From: Roseibium sp. MMSF_3412
GTDB taxonomy: Bacteria > Pseudomonadota > Alphaproteobacteria > Rhizobiales > Stappiaceae
Direction of reading: 5' to 3'
DNA: 64,000 bases
Assembly (NCBI RefSeq): GCF_030733265.1
Contig: NZ_JASHJI010000006.1
Coordinates: 124,001-188,000 of the forward strand
The translations under genes were made by a program, and so were the position numbers. The notes under the pieces are model-generated. The model saw only the letters and a program-made list of their open reading frames with translations, was not told where the DNA came from and made no database searches. Of the stretch, positions 16,048 to 24,314 are shown piece by piece (position 1 is the first letter of the stretch; every line of letters starts with the position of its first letter).

Positions 16048-17694
16048 GTGTTTCCTGCCCGCTATATTGTTTTTGCCATTTGCCTTGCCCTGACGCTCGT
16101 CACCTTTGTCCTGATGTTCGCGGTAAACGTCCATTTCATATGGCCCTTCGTGATTGCCGCAGCTCTGTCGCTGGTGGGCCTCTATGATCTTCAGCAAAGC
16201 AAGCACGCAGTCCTCAGGAACTACCCGGTTTCCGGTCATTTCCGGTACATGTTCGAAGCGATCAGACCGGAAATCAGACAGTATTTCTTTGAAAGCAACC
16301 AGGATGGAAAACCGTTTTCGCGCGAGCGCCGCTCGATGGTTTACGACCGCGCCAAGAACATCGAGGACGTGCTGCCGTTCGGCACGGAACTTGACGTCTA
16401 TAACGATCACTACGGCTGGGTGAATCACTCCGTCACGCCAAAGCACGAGAACCATGAAGAGCTGCGCGTGACCATTGGCGGTCCGGACTGCAAACAGCCC
16501 TATTCCGCGTCGCTCTACAACATCTCGGCAATGAGCTTCGGCTCGCTGTCAGGCAATGCCATTCTCGCCTTGAACAAGGGCGCAAAAGCCGGGCATTTCT
16601 ATCACGACACCGGCGAAGGCAGCGTCTCGCGTTATCACCGGGAAGGCGGCGGAGATCTGGTCTGGGAACTCGGCAGCGGTTATTTCGGATGCCGCTCGGA
16701 GGACGGAAAATTCGATCCGGAAAAGTTCGAGAAACAGGCGGCCGATCCGCAAATCAAGATGATCGAAATCAAGATGAGCCAGGGCGCGAAACCCGGACAT
16801 GGCGGTGTGCTGCCAGGCGCTAAGGTGACGGAGGAAATTGCCGAAGCCCGCGGCATTCCGATTGGCAAGGATTGCGTTTCGCCGGCGTCCCATTCCGCCT
16901 TCTCAACGCCGATCGAACTTCTGGAGTTCATCAAGACGCTGCGGGATCTGTCCGGCGGCAAGCCCGTCGGCTTCAAACTCTGTATCGGTCACCGGTGGGA
17001 ATTCATGGCAATCGTCAAGGCGATGCTGAAAACCGGGATCAAACCGGACTTCATCGTCGTGGATGGTGCCGAAGGCGGCACCGGGGCTGCGCCTATCGAG
17101 TTTGCCAACAGGCTCGGCACGCCTTTGCTTCAGGGCCTGCTCTTTGTTCACAACAGTCTCGTCGCCACGGGGATACGCGACGACATCAAGCTGGGTGCGA
17201 GCGGCAAGCTCATCAGCGCCTTCGACATCTCCGGCACCATGTGTCTGGGCGCGGACTGGGTGAATTCGGCGCGCGGTTTCATGTTCGCCGTCGGCTGTAT
17301 CCAGTCGCAGAGCTGCCACACGAACCGCTGCCCGACCGGCGTCGCCACACAGGATCCCAAACGCCAGCAGGCGCTCGTTGTTCCGGACAAGGCCGAGCGC
17401 GTTGCGAATTTCCACCGAAACACACTGAAATCCCTGATGGCCTTCACGGCCGCGGCAGGCCTCGATCACCCGAGCGAGTTCAAGCCGGAGCACTTCTTCC
17501 TGCGCGGCGGGCCGCGTGAAGTCATGTCGGCGAATGCCGCCTTCACCTGGCTGAAAAAAGGTGCCTTGCTGGATGACGTACACGACATACCGGGCTACTC
17601 GGCGTTCTGGGCCATGGCCGAGCCGGACAGCTTCCAGCCGTCGAGATCTCTCGATGCGGCCAGAACGCTGAACCACCACCGGTCACATCACTGA
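16048..17694 (+). CDS. FMN-binding glutamate synthase family protein
   Basis: A 548-residue protein related to the FMN and iron-sulfur half of glutamate synthase (GltB/archaeal-type). Two hydrophobic helices (about residues 5-45) anchor the N-terminus. FMN-site segments are SLYNISAMSFGSLSGNAI, GAKPGHGGVLPG and DGAEGGTGAAPIEF; the 3Fe-4S ligands are in QSQSCHTNRCPTGVATQDP. The glutaminase domain is absent, as usual for this family. GTG start at 16048 behind GAGGGG; an ATG at 15868 is the alternative. True reaction uncertain because membrane-anchored stand-alone members are uncharacterised. Confidence 0.85.
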   Translation: MFPARYIVFAICLALTLVTFVLMFAVNVHFIWPFVIAAALSLVGLYDLQQSKHAVLRNYPVSGHFRYMFEAIRPEIRQYFFESNQDGKPFSRERRSMVYDRAKNIEDVLPFGTELDVYNDHYGWVNHSVTPKHENHEELRVTIGGPDCKQPYSASLYNISAMSFGSLSGNAILALNKGAKAGHFYHDTGEGSVSRYHREGGGDLVWELGSGYFGCRSEDGKFDPEKFEKQAADPQIKMIEIKMSQGAKPGHGGVLPGAKVTEEIAEARGIPIGKDCVSPASHSAFSTPIELLEFIKTLRDLSGGKPVGFKLCIGHRWEFMAIVKAMLKTGIKPDFIVVDGAEGGTGAAPIEFANRLGTPLLQGLLFVHNSLVATGIRDDIKLGASGKLISAFDISGTMCLGADWVNSARGFMFAVGCIQSQSCHTNRCPTGVATQDPKRQQALVVPDKAERVANFHRNTLKSLMAFTAAAGLDHPSEFKPEHFFLRGGPREVMSANAAFTWLKKGALLDDVHDIPGYSAFWAMAEPDSFQPSRSLDAARTLNHHRSHH

Positions 17695-17760
17695 GACCGG
17701 ATTTGCGAAAAAACGGCTGCGAGCAAGCAGCCTGTTCGAACACACACCAGATCAAAATTT

Positions 17761-17788
17761 TTGGCCCGGCGGTAAACCGCCGGGCCAA
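17761..17788. terminator. Shared terminator between convergent genes
   Basis: Perfect 12-bp stem TTGGCCCGGCGG / CCGCCGGGCCAA with loop TAAA, midway between the FMN enzyme stop and the flotillin stop. AT-rich flanks on the left side (AAATTT) give a modest T-tract for the minus strand. Bidirectional use is likely. Confidence 0.75.
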
Positions 17789-17813
17789 TGCTTTCTGCGA
17801 GCGACGTCCCTTG

Positions 17814-19685
17814 TCAGGAGGCCGGCTTGTCTTTGCCCTTTTCCGCCTTGCCGGTATCGGCAATCTGGGCGGCAGGGGGTGTAGCCGCAGGCATCGCCAG
17901 TTCCACTCCGTCTCCTGAAGTTTCGCCGGTTTCACCTGCGCCCGCTTCCTTGGCCGGTGCCTCAGACAAGCCGTTGGTGAGGCCCGCCAGACCGGACCCG
18001 TCCAGACCGACTTCCTTCATCATGGCATCCAGAAGCGGTGCCTGGGAGCGGTACTTCAGTGCGGACGAGACCATCTGGTCGGCGAGGTTTCCACCACCGC
18101 TACCGTTCGGAGCCGCGCTGACGGCGGCCCCACCGGCACCTCCGGTCATGCCATCGACCTGGATGATCTTGATGCCGTCGATCTGCTCCATCGGCTTGAC
18201 GCTTTCAGCAATGATCTCAGGCAGCTGCTCCAGAAGCTTGACACGCACCTGCATCGCAATCTGATCCGGCGACAACAGATTGGCCGCTTCGTTGATCGCG
18301 CGCTGACCGGCGGCTTCCACCTCGTAAAGAGCCTTCTCGGCTTCCGCCCGGAGCTTGTCGGCCTCCGCGGAGCCCTGCGCTTCGATGCGGAGCTTTGCAG
18401 CTTCGGCTTCCGCCGAAATCCGGACCGCCTCGGCGTGGTCTGCCGCCGCCTGCTTCTGGGCTTCCGCACCGACAGTGACCGCGACCGCATCCATTTCGGC
18501 CGCCTTGCGGGCTTCGATCAGTTCGATCTGCTTGTCACGCTCGGCCACCTCGGTTTCCCGCGCGGTCGCAACCTGTTCTGCAGCACGTGCCGCAATTGCC
18601 CTTGCCTCGTCTGCCTCGGCCTCCGCCTCGGACTTTTCACGTGACTTGGCGGCAACGGCAATATCGCGATCCTGCTCGGCAAGTTCGATCAGCTTCTGCT
18701 TGTCGACATTGGCTGCCTCGACAGTGCGCTCCTTGGAGATCTCCCGCTCACGGACCTGCTGGTCCATCGCGATCTGTCGCTCGGTGACGGCCTGGTTGGA
18801 CTCAATGTCCTTTTCCTTGACCTTCTGGCTTGCCAGGATCTTGGCTTCTTCGGCCTCACGCTCGCGCTCTGCCTGCTGCTTGGCAATCAGCGAGGATTGC
18901 TCCGCCCGGCGGATCTCGATTTCACGCTGCTGCTCGAGCTTGGCAAATTCTTCCTCCCGGGTGATCTGCAGGCGCTCCTGCTCCGCTTCAAGGTTCTTGC
19001 GCTGGATCAGGACCTCGGTCTCCTGTTCGATGTCATTGCGCTTCTTGCGGCGCTCCTCGATCTCCTGGGTGAGCTTGGTCAGACCTTCGGCATCGAAGGC
19101 ATTTTCCGGGTTGAAGTATTCCCGGTTGGTCTGGTCCAGGCCGGTGAGAGACACCGACTCAAGCTCGAGACCGTTCTTCAGGATGTCTTCAGACACGGCA
19201 GCCTGCACCTTCTGGACGAAATTCACGCGCTGCTCATGCAGTTCTTCCATCGCCATTTCGGCGGCAACCGCACGCAGGGCGTCGACAAACTTGCCTTCGA
19301 CCAGTTCGCGCAGAGCCTCCGGTTTCATGGTCCGCTGGCCCAACGTCTGTGCGGCATTGGCGATGGATTCGATGGTCGGCTGTACGCGGACGTAGAATTC
19401 CGCAAGAACATCCACGCGCATACGGTCCCTGGTGATCAGGGCCTGGTCATTCGAACGGCGCACTTCAAGGCGCAAAGTGTTCATGTTGACGGGAATGACG
19501 TCGTGCAAGACCGGAAGCACGAGCGTTCCGCCATTCATGATCACGCGCTGGCCGCCGAAACCGGTCCGCACGAAAGAGACTTCCTTCGACGACCTGCGGT
19601 AGAGCCTGGAAATGATCAAACCAATGGCCAGCAGGGCAACAAAGCCGATACCGACAAGAATCAAAATGGTTATGAGTTGGTCCAT
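17814..19685 (-). CDS. yqiK: Flotillin-like protein YqiK
   Basis: A 623-residue membrane scaffold protein. One N-terminal helix (about 6-27), then an SPFH/band-7 domain (VSFVRTGFGGQRVIMNGG, PVNMNTLRLEVRR), then a long Ala/Glu-rich coiled coil of about 280 residues typical of flotillins, and a C-terminal tail with Gly/Ala-rich segments. Last gene of a run pspA-yqiJ-yqiK. In other bacteria YqiK and YqiJ form a pair organising membrane microdomains. Terminator at 17761-17788 follows. Confidence 0.92.
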   Translation of the reverse strand: MDQLITILILVGIGFVALLAIGLIISRLYRRSSKEVSFVRTGFGGQRVIMNGGTLVLPVLHDVIPVNMNTLRLEVRRSNDQALITRDRMRVDVLAEFYVRVQPTIESIANAAQTLGQRTMKPEALRELVEGKFVDALRAVAAEMAMEELHEQRVNFVQKVQAAVSEDILKNGLELESVSLTGLDQTNREYFNPENAFDAEGLTKLTQEIEERRKKRNDIEQETEVLIQRKNLEAEQERLQITREEEFAKLEQQREIEIRRAEQSSLIAKQQAEREREAEEAKILASQKVKEKDIESNQAVTERQIAMDQQVREREISKERTVEAANVDKQKLIELAEQDRDIAVAAKSREKSEAEAEADEARAIAARAAEQVATARETEVAERDKQIELIEARKAAEMDAVAVTVGAEAQKQAAADHAEAVRISAEAEAAKLRIEAQGSAEADKLRAEAEKALYEVEAAGQRAINEAANLLSPDQIAMQVRVKLLEQLPEIIAESVKPMEQIDGIKIIQVDGMTGGAGGAAVSAAPNGSGGGNLADQMVSSALKYRSQAPLLDAMMKEVGLDGSGLAGLTNGLSEAPAKEAGAGETGETSGDGVELAMPAATPPAAQIADTGKAEKGKDKPAS

Positions 19686-19736
19686 AACTTACAACTCCCT
19701 TTGTCTTTGTTGAAAATTGAGTGCCCGGCGCCGGCA

Positions 19737-20495
19737 TCAGCCGTCGGCGCCGGTCAAAGTCGCGTTGGTGTTCCTGATCGCGGTGAAGTGCGATCCCTGC
19801 TGACGGACGATGATGATGTCCGCCCCCTGTTCAAGCACCTCGCCCTCGACGTCCGGCTCGACCAGCACGTAGTGCGACTGCCCGGTCGGATCGCTGAGGC
19901 GTGCCTGCGCAGGAAGTCCCCGCCTGGCGTGCCCCTGTACGATGACGGCCGGTTTGCCGACGAAGGTCTGCCGGGAGACGGCGTCGCTCTCGTCCTTGGG
20001 CATCACTTTCGACAACCCAAGCGCAGTCACCCGCGTGAATGGCAAGGCTCCTGCAAACGCTCCGGCCGATGCCAGGATACCCGGTAGCAGGAAACCGCTC
20101 ACCGATTGCACCAGACCCTGGAGCACGTAGCCGACGAGGCCAAATCCGGTGAGAAAGAGCACCAGGATGATCAGCGCCGGCACCCTGCCGAAACAGAGCC
20201 AGCCGAGTATCTGGCTGAAGAGCCCCTGCCCCGGTCCGGCAACGTCCGTTCCGGCGGCGACCGTGTCCAGATCTCCCGGCAGCGCGCCTCCCTGGATGTC
20301 CGCATCGAAGTCCGGCGCGTCGATTTCGGGGAGGTCCGCGTCCGGCAGGTCCACTTCCGGGAGCAGGCTGTCGATCATGCTCGACAAACCCAGTCCCATG
20401 AGCGTGCCCACACCTTCAGCAAGCGCGATCGCAATCATCAGGCCAAGAGCGACCGCAAAAGGCGTGTTCGGCCCGGCTAGGATGAACTCGATCAT
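19737..20495 (-). CDS. yqiJ: YqiJ-type inner-membrane OB-fold protein
   Basis: A 252-residue partner of flotillin (NfeD-like role). Two membrane segments (about 13-33 and 107-130, with a third near 137-155), an acidic Asp/Pro linker (LPEVDLPDADLPEIDAPDFD) and a C-terminal OB-fold (VGKPAVIVQGHARRGLPAQA, EGADIIIVRQQGSHFTAI approximately). ATG at 20495; a TTG at 20501 would overlap the pspA stop by 4 bp. Lies 51 bp before yqiK, so one transcript with it is likely. Confidence 0.88.
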   Translation of the reverse strand: MIEFILAGPNTPFAVALGLMIAIALAEGVGTLMGLGLSSMIDSLLPEVDLPDADLPEIDAPDFDADIQGGALPGDLDTVAAGTDVAGPGQGLFSQILGWLCFGRVPALIILVLFLTGFGLVGYVLQGLVQSVSGFLLPGILASAGAFAGALPFTRVTALGLSKVMPKDESDAVSRQTFVGKPAVIVQGHARRGLPAQARLSDPTGQSHYVLVEPDVEGEVLEQGADIIIVRQQGSHFTAIRNTNATLTGADG

Positions 20496-20497
20496 GT

Positions 20498-21181
20498 TCA
20501 ACCGTCTTTCGCCGACGCCTTCAATGCTGCAAGGCGTTCTGAAACCCTGTTCTTGCGCGCCAGATCCTCAAGCTCGGCAAGTTTGGTCGCGTCAGCCCTG
20601 TCGGCTGTCTGCATCCCCGGCAAACCGGTCGCGCTCTGCATGACACGGTCAAAGGCTTCTTCCGCCTTGCGTGTCTTGCCCTCGACGCTGTCCTTGGGCG
20701 CAGATGCGCCCGAGGCAGCACCATCCGATGCGCTTTGCTGCTGGGACCGGCGGAAATTTTCAAGCTCGGCCTGCATTTCCCGCTTGCGCGCCTGAAGCGC
20801 GCCTATGTATCCCTCCAGTTCCTTCTCCTCGCGGCTGGCATCAGCGACAGCGGATTCCAGCACCGGGATCTGAACTTCGAGATCGAGCTGACGTGCGATC
20901 GCCGCCTCGGCGAGATCATCACGCCCCTCCTTGACCGCGAGGGCGATCTGACCCTGCAGCTCCTCATGACGCGAGGTTGTTTCCCCCAGCCGCGTGTTGG
21001 CAAGATGCTTGTTCGCCAGAACACCGGCCAATTCGTCGCGAACCTGGTCGACCGCCCGGTCGACTTCACGGATCGCCTCCGCCATCACGGTTTCGGGGGA
21101 AGTGTTTTCAATGGAGTCCACCAACTGGTTCACACCGCCGGAGACCAAGCGCGTTACGCGCGCCACAAGACCTTCTGCCAT
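20498..21181 (-). CDS. PspA/IM30 family protein
   Basis: A 227-residue, almost fully helical protein. The N-terminal amphipathic start MAEGLVARVTRLVSGGVNQL and the DRAVDQVRDELAGVLANKHL segment are typical of PspA/IM30, which coats stressed inner membranes. Start at 21181 with GGAAGGATAAGG directly upstream; the longer frame to 21289 is not PspA-like. Its stop lies 2 bp from the yqiJ ATG, so the genes are translationally coupled. Suggests a membrane-maintenance operon with flotillin. Confidence 0.9.
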   Translation of the reverse strand: MAEGLVARVTRLVSGGVNQLVDSIENTSPETVMAEAIREVDRAVDQVRDELAGVLANKHLANTRLGETTSRHEELQGQIALAVKEGRDDLAEAAIARQLDLEVQIPVLESAVADASREEKELEGYIGALQARKREMQAELENFRRSQQQSASDGAASGASAPKDSVEGKTRKAEEAFDRVMQSATGLPGMQTADRADATKLAELEDLARKNRVSERLAALKASAKDG

Positions 21182-21331
21182 CCTTATCCTTCCTTTCCGT
21201 TCGTTTTCTTCAACAAAATCAAGAACCAATTCATCCAGCGCACCGGGCCTTCCGGCGCACGCAAAGTCCATGGCGCGCCGCATCGGCACTTCCTCCCGCT
21301 CCTGCTGCGCCCAAATTCCAAAAAACTTCGT

Positions 21332-21838
21332 TCAATTCCGAGCGGCGCGCCTTTGTTGCAGCAGGCGTGCAACTTCAAGGATCGGCTCCAGCCGCCTGTC
21401 CATCAGGCCCGGATCGTAGGTCCGGCTCGGCGTCGTCAGTCCGAGGTCGAAAATTTCCTCGATCACGGAAAACAATTCTGCGGACAAGGCCGCTTCGAAC
21501 TTTACCAGATCCTGCTCGCCCTGCTCAGGCCCGGGTGCCGACGCGATGAGCTCTGCCAGCATTTCGGGCAATCGCTCATACAGTTTCATGACAAGGTCGG
21601 ACCTAATTCCGGTTTCCCTCTGCAATTGCCGCAAGCCCCGTTCGGCAGGCCGGACCATCGAGCGAAGCAGGTCTTCACAAGCCGCCACGTCCTGAACACC
21701 TTCTTCACGCTCGCGTGCCGCTTTCAGGATTTCGCGCATCTTGTCGCTCGGGGTTCGCGCCCCCTGAACCTCGTAGCCGGCAAGAAATGCGACGTCGTCA
21801 TCGCTGAGCCTGACACTGATCGGAATACTCTTCGGCAT
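21332..21838 (-). CDS. Hypothetical protein heading the pspA-yqiJK cluster
   Basis: A 168-residue protein, not recognised as a named family. The first 45 residues (SIPISVRLSDDDVAFLAGYE, TPSDKMREIL) look like a ribbon-helix-helix DNA-binding start; the rest is acidic and helical (LYERLPEMLAELIASAPGPE). It precedes pspA by 150 bp on the same strand. A near-perfect 16-bp palindrome sits 35 bp upstream of its start. It might regulate the cluster; this is inference. Confidence 0.7.
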   Translation of the reverse strand: MPKSIPISVRLSDDDVAFLAGYEVQGARTPSDKMREILKAAREREEGVQDVAACEDLLRSMVRPAERGLRQLQRETGIRSDLVMKLYERLPEMLAELIASAPGPEQGEQDLVKFEAALSAELFSVIEEIFDLGLTTPSRTYDPGLMDRRLEPILEVARLLQQRRAARN

Positions 21839-21872
21839 GGGCGCTACCAATTGTCTTCGTTTGTCTCATTAT

Positions 21873-21888
21873 GTTTACATATGTACAC
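21873..21888. promoter_or_regulatory. Near-perfect 16-bp palindrome upstream of the pspA cluster
   Basis: GTTTACATATGTACAC is palindromic at 14 of 16 positions and lies in an AT-rich patch 35 bp before the start of the leading gene. A good operator candidate, perhaps for that ribbon-helix-helix-like protein itself or for the XRE regulator upstream. Confidence 0.4.
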
Positions 21889-22107
21889 ATACGTTTTCGA
21901 TTGTCAAGAAAAATCGACCATCAGATGTAGATCTGGCGACTGCACGCATCAGGTTCAAGAAGATTTTGAGGGCAAACCGCGTATCGAAATACGGGATATC
22001 CAGCCAAAGCACGGCTGCCGGAACGGCGTAGAGCCTCCACCGCGCATCTGAAAATTGTCCTTATCTGATGTCAGGCGAAATCGTGGAAATGGTGGTGTGT
22101 CGGCTGC

Positions 22108-22953
22108 TCAGACATCCTCGGAAAGACGCGACACGAACGCACCTGCCTCGTGCGACCTGACGACAGCATGCCTGACAAGGTCGTCGAAATGGCTGGCGAA
22201 AAGCTGAATGTGGCGGGTGTTGGAAAAGGCGAGATAGCGTTGACCCAGATAGAGCGCCGCCCACTTCTGACCAAAGACGGTGAAGGGCGAAGAATAGCGG
22301 TCCGTCGCGCCAAACAGATGCAGGCGCAAGGAGGGATAGAGATCCGAGAGGCTCTTTCCCATTACCTCAAGCTGCTCCCTGCGTTCATCGGAGGAAAGAC
22401 CGGACCAGAGCCCCTCGCCGCGCGCAAACGCTTCGAGGGCTTCCTTGGAAAGCGCGATCTCCATATCGGACTCCGCGCGGCCAAGCAGAGCGCGCTGGTC
22501 CCGCGTGCCGGTAATGGCCTGATCCGCGGTGCGCAGGGTTTCGCCGGCATATTCATAGGCCAGCACCGCGTCCGTCTTCAGAACGTCGGGAAGGTTTGCC
22601 GGAACGTGACGGATCTTCGCCCCGACGGCGTCGCGGTACCAGGCCAGAAGATGCTCGTCGACCGGATGCCGGTCGGTTTCGGCAATCTGAACCGCCTGAT
22701 CAAGGATCTCCGCTGCCGCACCCCGGTGTGTCGACAGGCCGAGGAGCCAGTCCGCGGACACGCCCAGTGCCGACGAGATCGATGCCAGTGCCTGGCCGTT
22801 CGGCAGACGCGGAGCCTCCTCCGACAGGAGCTGAGACACCGTGGACCGATCCAGGTTTGCACCGCGCGCCAGATCGCTGCGGTTCATGTCGCGGCTGCGG
22901 ATGGCATCCGAAAGCCGCTCGCGGAAGAGTTCTGCGCGTTCTCGCTTGTCCAT
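22108..22953 (-). CDS. XRE family transcriptional regulator with C-terminal sensor
   Basis: A 281-residue regulator. HTH of XRE type at residues 10-70 (MNRSDLARGANLDRSTVSQL then LPNGQALASISSALGVSADW). The C-terminal 200 residues are a conserved alphaproteobacterial effector region with no named fold (LHLFGATDRYSSPFTVFGQK, QRYLAFSNTRHIQLFASHFD). Lies 270 bp upstream of the pspA cluster and 215 bp from the divergent methyltransferase; target unknown. Confidence 0.9.
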   Translation of the reverse strand: MDKRERAELFRERLSDAIRSRDMNRSDLARGANLDRSTVSQLLSEEAPRLPNGQALASISSALGVSADWLLGLSTHRGAAAEILDQAVQIAETDRHPVDEHLLAWYRDAVGAKIRHVPANLPDVLKTDAVLAYEYAGETLRTADQAITGTRDQRALLGRAESDMEIALSKEALEAFARGEGLWSGLSSDERREQLEVMGKSLSDLYPSLRLHLFGATDRYSSPFTVFGQKWAALYLGQRYLAFSNTRHIQLFASHFDDLVRHAVVRSHEAGAFVSRLSEDV

Positions 22954-23168
22954 GGGTGAGTATTGTCCGCCGGATTTCGGGAAATCAACAGAACGTTGAA
23001 CAAAGTCCGCATCTTTCGAATGTTCTCTTCACGCTTTCTGCCGGTATTCCCCTTGCACCAGCCCCGTCTTCACGCAACCGGATTGAGGTCTTCACGCCGC
23101 CGTCAAAGTAAGCAATCCTGATCGCGGCTCCGTTGGCCACTGCTACCGGGCAAATTGGGGGATTTGAG

Positions 23169-24269
23169 ATGCCGGAAAATGACGAAACAACGCCTTCAAC
23201 CGAAGGGATGGTCGATTATGACGCCAACTCACTTGCCCAAAAAGAACACGCACTCGGCAACTCGGCTGTCATCGCAGACCTTGCCCGTCGCGTTGCAGAT
23301 CTCCCGTTCGACCTGAATTTTACCGATTACGGATGCGGTCCGGGACAAAGCGCCATCGAGACCGTGCGGCCGGCACTTGACACCTGGAGCACACTGAAAC
23401 CGCAAAAATCTGTTTCCGTCTGTCACGCAGACCAGCCCGGCAATGACTGGAATACGCTCATGGGTCTTGCCACCGGGAAGAACGGTTATCTGAACCGCGC
23501 GCACCCGCCCCTCGTTTCAGCGGCTGTCGGTTCCTTTTATGAGCGCTTGGTTCCGGATAGCTCGGTGTCTCTGGGCACCTGCTTCTTCGCGAGCCACTGG
23601 CTCAGATCGACCGCACACCTCAACGCCCCTAACACGCTCTGGTTTGCTGATCTGACCGGCGACGCGCGGCACGTGATGTGGCAAAAGGCAAAGGACGACT
23701 GGACCCGGTTTTTGCACCTGCGCGCCGAAGAACTTCATCCGGGCGGGTTTCTGTTCGTTTCGACAATCGGTGCCGTTCCGGAGGCCGGTGAAATCAACGA
23801 CACGGCGGCTTCCGGACGCGGTATCTATCGCGCGATGCAGGCCGTGACGGTTTCTATGGCCGAAGAAGGCCTGCTCGACCGCAGCGTTGCCGACAAATTC
23901 GTTTTCGGACTTTGGTTCCTCACGGCGTCTGAAGCCCGAGAACCCTTTGAAGACGGATCGGGCCTTGCCGATCTCTACGATGTCGACACGATTGATGTCG
24001 TTGGTGTAGAGGGCGGCGGCGACGTTTTTTCGTCGCACGTCGATAGTCCTGCGGAATACGCCAAAGAATACGCTGGGTATACCAAAGCCTTTGCGGCAAG
24101 TTCCCTGCGGACCGGGTTATTCGAACCGACGCTTGGGGAAGGCAAAGACACGACGTGGCTCGAAGACGAATTCTTCAGGCGGTTCGAGGAACTTTACCGT
24201 GAGAAAACGACGGCCTACGCCCTTGAGCAGTGGCATCTGAAAGTTATCCTTCGCCGCAAACCGGGCTAA
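23169..24269 (+). CDS. SAM-dependent methyltransferase, SABATH-like
   Basis: A 366-residue enzyme. The N-terminus VDYDANSLAQKEHAL followed by FTDYGCGPGQSAIETV fits the SABATH (salicylate/jasmonate carboxyl methyltransferase) family: the Y..NS..Q substrate/SAM loop, then the glycine-rich SAM site. Later, SVSLGTCFFASHWL and FADLTGDARHVMWQKAKDDW match family landmarks. Bacterial members are sparse and mostly uncharacterised; O-methylation of a carboxylic acid is the family-based guess. ATG at 23169 with GGGGG 7 bases upstream. Convergent with an ABC exporter. Confidence 0.8.
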   Translation: MPENDETTPSTEGMVDYDANSLAQKEHALGNSAVIADLARRVADLPFDLNFTDYGCGPGQSAIETVRPALDTWSTLKPQKSVSVCHADQPGNDWNTLMGLATGKNGYLNRAHPPLVSAAVGSFYERLVPDSSVSLGTCFFASHWLRSTAHLNAPNTLWFADLTGDARHVMWQKAKDDWTRFLHLRAEELHPGGFLFVSTIGAVPEAGEINDTAASGRGIYRAMQAVTVSMAEEGLLDRSVADKFVFGLWFLTASEAREPFEDGSGLADLYDVDTIDVVGVEGGGDVFSSHVDSPAEYAKEYAGYTKAFAASSLRTGLFEPTLGEGKDTTWLEDEFFRRFEELYREKTTAYALEQWHLKVILRRKPG

Positions 24270-24314
24270 GCGGGCGGCAAAGGGGGTGGGGCCAAACTAC
24301 GCTGACAAGGTCGC

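Noticed and set aside
18355..19395. A 346-codon frame antisense to the flotillin gene
   Set aside because: Ser/Ala/Arg low-complexity product that mirrors the repeated Ala/Glu codons of the coiled coil.
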